Positions 1 through 5,309 of a stretch of 10,473 bases of DNA are shown here, piece by piece. The stretch is taken from the NCBI GenBank assembly GCA_963627465.1, contig CAVGBO010000021.1:1-10473 (forward strand), in the 5' to 3' direction. This stretch comes from CAKUFA01 sp963627465 (lineage in GTDB: Bacteria; Bacillota; Clostridia; Christensenellales; Aristaeellaceae). The notes beneath the pieces are model-generated. The model saw nothing but the letters and a program-made list of their open reading frames with translations. It did no database searches and was not told where the DNA came from. A program made the position numbers and the translations under genes. Within the stretch, counting starts at the first letter, position 1, and the number at the start of each line of letters is the position of its first letter.

Positions 1-52
1 CGAGGGTGGCCGCACGGTTGGTTCCGGCGTTGTGGCGAAGGTTATCGAGTAA
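1..52 (+). CDS. tuf: Elongation factor Tu, C-terminal end (partial)
   Basis: The frame ending in TAA at 50-52 reads EGGRTVGSGVVAKVIE, the highly conserved last residues of bacterial EF-Tu (domain III). EF-Tu is the cytoplasmic GTPase that delivers aminoacyl-tRNA to the ribosome. Only the tail is in the window, so start, length and upstream neighbours (commonly fusA and rps genes) cannot be seen. A strong terminator begins 15 bases after the stop, so this is the last gene of its transcription unit. The identification rests on a short but very distinctive peptide. Confidence 0.93.
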   Translation, partial: EGGRTVGSGVVAKVIE

Positions 53-66
53 TTCGGTGGATACAG

Positions 67-97
67 TCCCCTTCTCGAAAGAGAAGGGGATTTTTTT
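67..97 (+). terminator. Rho-independent terminator of tuf
   Basis: A perfect 10-bp stem (TCCCCTTCTC at 67-76, GAGAAGGGGA at 81-90) closes on a GAAA tetraloop and is followed by seven T residues (91-97). It sits 15 nt after the tuf stop codon and isolates the downstream marR operon from tuf transcription. Confidence 0.95.
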
Positions 98-168
98 GAC
101 CCTCTAGTGGGATGATGACGATTTTTCTCTGCGGAAGAAAAGAAAGTTACGTTCACAAAATATTCAAA

Positions 169-190
169 CGCATGCTATTGACAGCATGCG
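169..190. promoter_or_regulatory. Inverted repeat over the -35 box, likely MarR operator
   Basis: CGCATGCT (169-176) and AGCATGCG (183-190) form a perfect 8-bp dyad around a 6-nt centre that lies within the -35 region. AATATT flanks both arms (159-164 and 191-196). The left flank is separated from its arm by four extra bases. MarR dimers bind palindromes of roughly this size, and an operator over -35 would block RNA polymerase, so autorepression by the adjacent MarR protein is inferred. A DNA cruciform or RNA hairpin role is unlikely because the dyad lies upstream of the transcription start. Confidence 0.72.
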
Positions 191-206
191 AATATTATTG
201 TAAAAT
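178..206 (+). promoter_or_regulatory. Sigma-A promoter of the marR-ABC operon
   Basis: A perfect -35 TTGACA (178-183), a 17-nt spacer and a -10 TAAAAT (201-206) match the vegetative consensus closely. Transcription would start near 213, giving a leader of about 23 nt before the marR ATG at 236, with the ribosome binding site AAGGAGGG at 224-231. The promoter should be intrinsically strong, as expected when a repressor bound to it sets expression. Confidence 0.87.
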
Positions 207-235
207 ACCAACGTTCATCACAGAAGGAGGGTCCA

Positions 236-661
236 ATGAACCAGGAAAGTAAAGGCTACGGACGGTTGTTCAAGCAGATTGATGAATGCTTGGCACGGAG
301 AATGAACAACGGGTTGCAGGAGTTAGGGCTTACCGCTTCCCAGTTTCATATTTTGTTTGTTCTCAAGTGTCACGGCGGTATCCTGACACTGAAGGAAATG
401 GAGGAGCTGTTCAACATGGCTCAATCAACCATTGCCGGGCTTGCGTCACGGCTGGAGAAAAAACAGCTGGTGGAGACCGTGCCGGATCCTACCGACCGGA
501 GGGTCAAGCGGATTCAAGTAACGGCCAAGGGCGAGGAAGCGTTTCAAGCTGCGCACAGCAACATGCAGGAAACGGAGCGGCTCATTACCTCTCCATTAAA
601 CGAGGAGGAACGTAAAGCCCTATTTGATATGCTCCAGCGAGTGTATCAGAACATTAAGTAA
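236..661 (+). CDS. MarR-family transcriptional regulator
   Basis: A 141-residue protein, the usual length for MarR repressors. These are dimeric winged-helix DNA-binding proteins that release DNA when a ligand or oxidant binds. Residues about 8-28 form the N-terminal dimerisation helix. The helix-turn-helix spans about 50-75, with a recognition helix from MAQSTIAGLASRLEKK (61-76). The wing (about 78-96) carries the family hallmark DPTDRR (84-89), and the C-terminal helices complete the dimer interface. Start: ATG at 236, 5 nt after AGGAGG (225-230). It is the first gene of an operon with two ABC exporter genes, with 19 nt to the next start, and its own promoter contains a palindrome. The inferred role is ligand-responsive autorepression of the exporter. 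Two cysteines (C18, C45) leave redox sensing open, but nothing positively shows it. The effector is unknown. Confidence 0.92.
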   Translation: MNQESKGYGRLFKQIDECLARRMNNGLQELGLTASQFHILFVLKCHGGILTLKEMEELFNMAQSTIAGLASRLEKKQLVETVPDPTDRRVKRIQVTAKGEEAFQAAHSNMQETERLITSPLNEEERKALFDMLQRVYQNIK

Positions 662-663
662 GC

Positions 664-673
664 AGGAAGGGAG
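664..673 (+). promoter_or_regulatory. Ribosome binding site fixing the first ABC gene start
   Basis: AGGAAGGGAG lies 7 nt upstream of the ATG at 681. An in-frame ATG at 624 exists, but it overlaps the end of marR, has no comparable site, and would add 19 residues with no family match. 681 is therefore preferred. Confidence 0.75.
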
Positions 674-680
674 TTCTTTT

Positions 681-2432
681 ATGATCAAAACTCTTTTTCG
701 GCAGGTGAAGCAGTATAAGAAGGCTTCCCTGCTCACGCCTCTGTTTGCGGCACTGGAGGTGCTGATGGAGGTGCTGATTCCCTTTGTAACCGCCGAGCTC
801 ATTGATAAGGGCATTCAGGGCGGCAGCATCGAGTATGTGTGGCGGTATGGTCTGCTGATGGTGGGCATGGCCATGCTGAGCTTGCTGTTCGGTTTGCTGG
901 CGGCTAAGTTTGCGGCTACGGCATCCAGCGGTTTTGCAGCCAATCTGCGCAATGCCATGTATGAGAACATTCAAACATTCTCCTTTTCGAATATTGATAA
1001 GTTCTCCACGGCAGGCTTGGTTACACGTATGACCACGGATGTAACCAACATCCAGAATGCGTATCAGATGGTGCTGCGCATTGCGGTGCGTGCCCCTATG
1101 ACCATGATCCTGTCCATGGTGATGTGCTTTGTGATCAACCATGAGCTGTCTCTGGTGTTCCTGGTAGCTGTTGTCGTGCTGGCCGTTGGTCTGATCTTCA
1201 TCGTGCGCCGGGCTATGCGGCTGTTCGATGATGTCTTCCATAAGTATGACGACCTGAACGCCAGTGTGCAGGAAAACGTTTCCGCCATTCGAGTGGTGAA
1301 GGCCTTCGTCCGTGAAGACTACGAGAAGAAGAAGTTCAACAAGGCTGCTGAAAATGTGTATCGCCTGTTCGTGAAGGCAGAGAAGACCATTGCGGTCAAC
1401 GGCCCGATGATGATGCTGGTGGTGTACGGATGCATTATCGCCCTGAGCTGGTTCGGTGCCCAGTTTGTTGTTGGCGGCAAGCTGACCACGGGCGAATTGA
1501 CCAGCCTGTTCAGCTATGTGATGAGTGTGCTCATGTCTCTGATGATGCTAAGCATGATCTTCGTGATGCTGACCATGAGCCTTGCCAGCGGACGGCGTAT
1601 TGCTGAAGTGTTGAATGAGAAGCCCGACCTGACCAACCCTGCGGAACCTGTGATGGATATTCCTAACGGACAGATTGACTTCGACCACGTCAGCTTTGCA
1701 TACAAGCATGGCACCGGCGAATCTACCTTGAAAGATATTGACCTGCACATCAAGAGCGGCGAAACCATCGGCATTATCGGCGGTACAGGCTGCGGCAAGT
1801 CCAGCCTAGTGAACCTGATCAGCCGGCTGTATGACGCAAGCGAAGGTACGGTTCGTGTAGGCGGCCGTGACGTGCGGGAGTACGACATGGAAGCACTCCG
1901 TGATAAGGTAGCCGTAGTGCTGCAAAAGAACGTGCTTTTCTCCGGCACCATTCTGGAGAACCTGCGCTGGGGCAAGGAAGATGCCACGCTGGAAGAGTGC
2001 AAGGAAGTGTGTGCTCAGGCCTGTGCGGATGAGTTCATCGACAAAATGCCTGATGGATATAATACCTTTATCGAACAGGGCGGTAACAACGTATCCGGCG
2101 GACAGAAGCAGCGCCTGTGTATTGCCCGGGCTCTGCTGAAGAAGCCTTGTGTCCTGATTCTTGATGACTCCACTTCCGCTGTGGATACCGCAACGGATGC
2201 GAAGATCCGCAAGGCCTTTGCCCAGAAGATTCCCGGCACCACCAAGCTGATTATTGCCCAGCGTGTTGCTTCTGTGCAGGGGGCAGACCGGATCATGGTC
2301 ATGGACGATGGACGTGTTGTGGCCTTTGACACCCATGACAACCTGATGAAGACCAACGAAATTTATCGTGAAATTTATGAGACTCAGACCCAGGGCGGCG
2401 GCGACTTTGACCAGCCCGGCCAGGGTGAGTGA
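681..2432 (+). CDS. ABC exporter half-transporter, degenerate-site subunit
   Basis: 583 residues with the fused TMD-NBD layout of type IV (B-family) exporters. Six hydrophobic segments lie at about 18-40, 57-78, 136-153, 157-176, 242-262 and 276-300. The nucleotide-binding domain runs from about 330: A-loop Y341, Walker A GGTGCGKS (367-374), Q-loop Q415, signature VSGGQ (471-475) and Walker B ending D495-D496. Two catalytic positions are altered. The residue after the Walker B aspartate is Asp (D496) instead of Glu, and the H-loop histidine is Gln (Q527, in IIAQRV). This is the known pattern for the degenerate partner of heterodimeric exporters of the TM287/288, BmrCD and LmrCD type. The partner gene begins 16 nt downstream. 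The likely function is ATP-driven export of drugs, lipids or toxic metabolites across the cytoplasmic membrane. The substrate cannot be read from the sequence. Start chosen at the ATG with the AGGAAGGGAG site. Confidence 0.93.
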   Translation: MIKTLFRQVKQYKKASLLTPLFAALEVLMEVLIPFVTAELIDKGIQGGSIEYVWRYGLLMVGMAMLSLLFGLLAAKFAATASSGFAANLRNAMYENIQTFSFSNIDKFSTAGLVTRMTTDVTNIQNAYQMVLRIAVRAPMTMILSMVMCFVINHELSLVFLVAVVVLAVGLIFIVRRAMRLFDDVFHKYDDLNASVQENVSAIRVVKAFVREDYEKKKFNKAAENVYRLFVKAEKTIAVNGPMMMLVVYGCIIALSWFGAQFVVGGKLTTGELTSLFSYVMSVLMSLMMLSMIFVMLTMSLASGRRIAEVLNEKPDLTNPAEPVMDIPNGQIDFDHVSFAYKHGTGESTLKDIDLHIKSGETIGIIGGTGCGKSSLVNLISRLYDASEGTVRVGGRDVREYDMEALRDKVAVVLQKNVLFSGTILENLRWGKEDATLEECKEVCAQACADEFIDKMPDGYNTFIEQGGNNVSGGQKQRLCIARALLKKPCVLILDDSTSAVDTATDAKIRKAFAQKIPGTTKLIIAQRVASVQGADRIMVMDDGRVVAFDTHDNLMKTNEIYREIYETQTQGGGDFDQPGQGE

Positions 2433-2448
2433 GAGGAGGTAAAGGCAC

Positions 2449-4389
2449 ATGAGTAATGCACCTCGCAGCAATGCAAAGCGTCCCATGGGTCCCGGCGGCC
2501 CCCGGATGCGTCCTGCGCTTTCCAAGGACAGCTTTAAGGGACAGGGCAAGATTTTCAAGCGGGTGATGAAGGTGGTGCTTGAAAATTATAAGTGGCCCTT
2601 CCTGGTGGTGATTCTCTGCATTCTGGCTACATCCATCTGCACCCTGCAGGGCACCCTGTTCATGCAGACACTGATTGATGATTATATCCTGCCCATGCTG
2701 GGCACGGAAAACCCGGATTTTGGTCCCCTGGCAGCAGCACTGCTGAAGCTGGCAGGCATTCTGGGTATTGGTATTTTGACGTCTTATGCGTATAACCGGA
2801 TCATGGTGAACATCGGTCAGGGTACCATGCTGAAGCTGCGTACCCAGCTGTTCTCTAACATGGAATCCCTGCCCATTAAGTATTTCGATACGCATCCTCA
2901 CGGCGACATCATGTCCGTCTACACCAACGACGTGGACACCCTGCGTCAGCTCATTAGCCAGAGCATTCCGCAGTTGGTGGACTCGCTGGTGACACTGATT
3001 ACCACCTTTGTCAGCATGCTGGTCATGAGCTGGCAGCTGACCATTCTCTCCCTCCTGATGCTGGCACTGACCCTGTTCGTTTCTGCTAAGCTGTCCGGGA
3101 AGGCCGGCAAGCACTTCGTTGCACAGCAAAGTAAGCTGGGTATGATGAACGGCTACATTGAGGAAATGATGGAAGGCCAGAAGGTCGTGAAGGTCTTCTG
3201 CCATGAAGAAAAGTCTGTGGAGCAGTTCCATCAGCTGAACGAAGAGCTCCGCCAGAGCGCTGAAGACGCTGTGGCCTTCTCCAACATGATGGGCCCCATC
3301 AATACCAACCTGGGTCACTTGAGCTACGTGCTGTGCTCCATTGTGGGTGCTGTGCTTGCCCTGGGCACGAAGACCATTACCTTGGGTCAGTTGGTTTCCT
3401 TCCTGACGCTGAACAAGAACTTCTCCCGTCCTGTGATGCAGATCAGCCAGCAGATGTCCTCCGTGGTGATGGCTATGGCTGGTGCAAATCGTGTGTTCAC
3501 CCTGATGGATGAAATTCCTGAGACGGATGAAGGCTACGTGGAACTGGTCAATGCGGAAGAGAAGAACGGCAAGCTGTGCGAAGCAGACCACCGCACCGGC
3601 ATGTGGGCATGGAAGCATCCCCATCAGGCGGATGGCACGGTGACCTACACCAAGCTGGCCGGCGGTGTGGTCTTTGATGACGTAACCTTCGGGTATACCC
3701 CGGAGAAGGTCATTCTTCACAATATTAACCTGTTTGCCAAGCCCGGCCAGAAGATCGCCTTTGTTGGCGGCACAGGTGCCGGCAAGACCACCATTACCAA
3801 CCTGATCAACCGGTTCTATGACATTCAGGATGGTAAGATTCGCTACGATGACATTAACGTGAACAAGATGCGGAAAGCTGACCTGCGCCGCAGCCTTGGC
3901 ATGGTGCTGCAGGATACTCACCTGTTTACCGGCACGGTGATGGATAACATCCGCTACGGTCGTCTGGATGCTACGGATGACGAGTGCATTGCCGCTGCCA
4001 AGCTGGCCAATGCAGATCGGTTTATCCGCCGCCTGCCGGATGGCTATCAAACGGTGCTGACCGGTGACGGCGCTAACCTGAGCCAGGGACAGCGTCAGCT
4101 GCTGGCCATTGCCCGCGCCGCTGTGGCTGATCCGCCTTGCCTAATTCTGGATGAGGCTACCTCTTCCATTGATACCCGCACCGAAACCTTGGTGCAGCGT
4201 GGCATGGATGCCCTGATGAAGGGTCGCACCACCTTTGTGATTGCACACCGGCTGTCCACTGTGCGGAATGCTGACTGCATTATGGTGCTGGAAGAAGGAC
4301 GAATCATCGAGCGTGGTACCCATGATGACCTGATTGCTCAGAAGGGCAAGTATTATCAACTGTATACCGGCAACGCCATTTCGGCGTAA
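2449..4389 (+). CDS. ABC exporter half-transporter, catalytic-site subunit
   Basis: 646 residues. A polar, Pro/Gly/Arg-rich N-terminal tail (about 1-30) precedes six membrane segments (about 50-72, 95-115, 175-194, 197-213, 285-306 and 308-320 onward). The NBD follows: Walker A GGTGAGKT (440-447), Q-loop Q488, signature LSQGQ (544-548), Walker B ILDE with catalytic E569, and H-loop H600. It keeps the Glu and His that the first subunit lacks, while its own signature reads LSQGQ instead of LSGGQ. The expected heterodimer therefore has one competent site (this Walker A/B with the partner's VSGGQ) and one degenerate site (the partner's Walker A/B with this LSQGQ). A linker of about 45 residues (360-406, including GMWAWKHPH) separates the last membrane segment from the NBD. 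Start ATG follows GAGAGGAGGT (2431-2440). Cotranscribed with marR and the first half-transporter, so probably MarR-controlled multidrug-type efflux. Substrate unknown. Confidence 0.93.
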   Translation: MSNAPRSNAKRPMGPGGPRMRPALSKDSFKGQGKIFKRVMKVVLENYKWPFLVVILCILATSICTLQGTLFMQTLIDDYILPMLGTENPDFGPLAAALLKLAGILGIGILTSYAYNRIMVNIGQGTMLKLRTQLFSNMESLPIKYFDTHPHGDIMSVYTNDVDTLRQLISQSIPQLVDSLVTLITTFVSMLVMSWQLTILSLLMLALTLFVSAKLSGKAGKHFVAQQSKLGMMNGYIEEMMEGQKVVKVFCHEEKSVEQFHQLNEELRQSAEDAVAFSNMMGPINTNLGHLSYVLCSIVGAVLALGTKTITLGQLVSFLTLNKNFSRPVMQISQQMSSVVMAMAGANRVFTLMDEIPETDEGYVELVNAEEKNGKLCEADHRTGMWAWKHPHQADGTVTYTKLAGGVVFDDVTFGYTPEKVILHNINLFAKPGQKIAFVGGTGAGKTTITNLINRFYDIQDGKIRYDDINVNKMRKADLRRSLGMVLQDTHLFTGTVMDNIRYGRLDATDDECIAAAKLANADRFIRRLPDGYQTVLTGDGANLSQGQRQLLAIARAAVADPPCLILDEATSSIDTRTETLVQRGMDALMKGRTTFVIAHRLSTVRNADCIMVLEEGRIIERGTHDDLIAQKGKYYQLYTGNAISA

Positions 4390-4396
4390 TCCCGAT

Positions 4397-4438
4397 CAAA
4401 GCAGGCGACTGTACTTTACGGTATGGTCGCCTGCTTTG
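4397..4438 (+). terminator. Long hairpin ending the marR-ABC operon
   Basis: AAAGCAGGCGAC (4398-4409) pairs perfectly with GTCGCCTGCTTT (4426-4437). C4397-G4438 adds an outer pair, and inner pairing with three G-U wobbles continues to a 4-nt loop at 4416-4419, giving a stem of about 19 bp. It begins 8 nt after the stop codon. The T-run is short (TTT within the stem, then GCTGTG), so it is less canonical than the tuf terminator and termination may be incomplete. Confidence 0.7.
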
Positions 4439-4460
4439 CTGTGTAGGCCGACCTGCACAG
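4439..4460. other. Second abutting hairpin
   Basis: CTGTGTAGG (4439-4447) and CCTGCACAG (4452-4460) pair over 9 bp with one G-U, closing on the tetraloop CCGA. It starts at the base immediately after the preceding terminator stem and has no T-tract on the plus strand (AAAAACAGAG follows). It could strengthen termination or protect the 3' end of the exporter mRNA. The structure is clear; its role is inference. Confidence 0.5.
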
Positions 4461-4498
4461 AAAAACAGAGGGTGTGGCTTTCCTCTTTGATGCAAATA

Positions 4499-4507
4499 TG
4501 CTACAAT
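4499..4507 (+). promoter_or_regulatory. Extended -10 element ahead of tcdA
   Basis: TGCTACAAT matches an extended -10 (TGn plus TACAAT). No good -35 box lies 16-18 nt upstream (TTTCCT-like at 4479-4484). Transcription from it would begin near 4513-4515, at the very edge of the ribosome binding site (4512-4519), leaving a leader of only about 11-13 nt. Either the mRNA is nearly leaderless with a clipped site, or this match is fortuitous and tcdA is read from further upstream. Confidence 0.4.
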
Positions 4508-4511
4508 GGGC

Positions 4512-4519
4512 GGGAGGTG
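4512..4519 (+). promoter_or_regulatory. Ribosome binding site fixing the tcdA start
   Basis: GGGAGGTG lies 6 nt before the ATG at 4526. The open frame extends upstream to an ATG at 4334, but that extension overlaps the exporter gene and the terminator hairpins and encodes no family-like sequence. Confidence 0.8.
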
Positions 4520-4525
4520 AAAGCA

Positions 4526-5242
4526 ATGAATCAATTTTCCCGTACGGAGCTGCTGCTGGGTACCCAAGGCGTGGAGCGGCTAAAAGATGCACGGGTGGCT
4601 GTCTTTGGCGTGGGCGGTGTAGGCGGCTATGTGGCGGAAGGTCTGGTGCGCAGCGGTGTAGGTGCCGTGGATTTATTTGACAACGACACAGTATCCCTAA
4701 CGAACCTGAACCGGCAGGTGATTGCGCTCCACTCCACCATCGGCATGGAGAAAACGGATGTCATGGAGAAGCGGCTGAAGGACATTAACCCGGATACAAA
4801 GATTCAGTCCAGACAAATGTTTTATTTGCCGGAAACGGCGGATCAGGTGGATTTAACCGTGTATGACTTTATTGTGGATGCGGTGGATACTGTTGCAGCC
4901 AAACTGGAATTGGTGAAGCGTGCAACGGCTGCCGGTATTCCCATCATCAGTGCCATGGGGGCAGGAAACAAGCTTGACCCATCCAAGCTGTGTATCACGG
5001 ACATCAGCAAGACTCATACATGCCGCCTGGCAAAGGTCATGCGGACGGAGCTGCGCAAGCGGGGGATTCTTCACTTAACAGTGGCCTATTCCACGGAGAC
5101 GCCGGTGCCGGCACAGGCAGAGAGCGAAGAAACACCCACCGGCGCAAGACGTTCCGTGCCGGGAAGCATGGTGTTTGTTCCCGGCTGCATGGGGCTGATG
5201 ATTGCTGCTTATGTGATCCAGCAACTTTGCCAAAAGGAATAA
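4526..5242 (+). CDS. tcdA: tRNA threonylcarbamoyladenosine dehydratase (TcdA/CsdL)
   Basis: 238 residues, a ThiF/MoeB/E1-like adenylating enzyme. Within this superfamily the closest fit is TcdA, which uses ATP to dehydrate t6A at tRNA position 37 into the cyclic form ct6A. The N-terminal FSRTELLLGTQGVERL is typical of TcdA. The nucleotide-binding glycine loop is GVGGVG (28-33), followed by the acidic strand end FDNDTV (51-56) and the conserved NLNRQ (60-64). DAVDTVAAK (118-126) and a VPGSMVFVPGCMGLMIA segment (211-227) are also characteristic of the family. No zinc-ribbon or rhodanese domain is visible, which argues against MoeB or full-length ThiF. It is probably a single-gene unit: a terminator lies before it and a bidirectional terminator after it. 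The start is the ATG with GGGAGGTG. The superfamily is certain. The TcdA subtype is well supported but not proven. Confidence 0.9.
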   Translation: MNQFSRTELLLGTQGVERLKDARVAVFGVGGVGGYVAEGLVRSGVGAVDLFDNDTVSLTNLNRQVIALHSTIGMEKTDVMEKRLKDINPDTKIQSRQMFYLPETADQVDLTVYDFIVDAVDTVAAKLELVKRATAAGIPIISAMGAGNKLDPSKLCITDISKTHTCRLAKVMRTELRKRGILHLTVAYSTETPVPAQAESEETPTGARRSVPGSMVFVPGCMGLMIAAYVIQQLCQKE

Positions 5243-5255
5243 GAAACGTATACAA

Positions 5256-5295
5256 AAAACGATTGACCGTCTGTAGCATGACGATCAATCGTTTT
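5256..5295. terminator. Bidirectional terminator between tcdA and the topoisomerase operon
   Basis: AAAACGATTGA (5256-5266) pairs with TCAATCGTTTT (5285-5295), and after one C-A mismatch CGTC/GACG extends the stem (5268-5271, 5280-5283). The plus strand ends in TTTT then GCTTT. The minus strand ends in TTTTTT (complement of 5254-5259). It therefore serves both convergent genes: tcdA 13 nt to its left and the subunit A gene 14 nt to its right. Confidence 0.88.
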
Positions 5296-5309
5296 GCTTT
5301 ATGGAGATT

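Noticed and set aside
122..146. Possible hairpin from the TTTTCT and AGAAAA tracts upstream of marR
   Set aside because: Only a 6-bp A/T-rich pairing with a 7-nt loop, and no gene on either strand needs a terminator there.
149..217. ACGTTCA repeated at 149-155 and 211-217 around the marR promoter
   Set aside because: A 7-mer repeated in this span is plausible by chance, and the copies are not symmetric about the dyad.
2299..4050. Open frame of 583 codons on the minus strand opposite the second ABC gene
   Set aside because: It runs antisense to a gene with every ABC motif intact. The translation is Gln/His-rich with no recognisable domain. It follows from codon bias in the sense gene.
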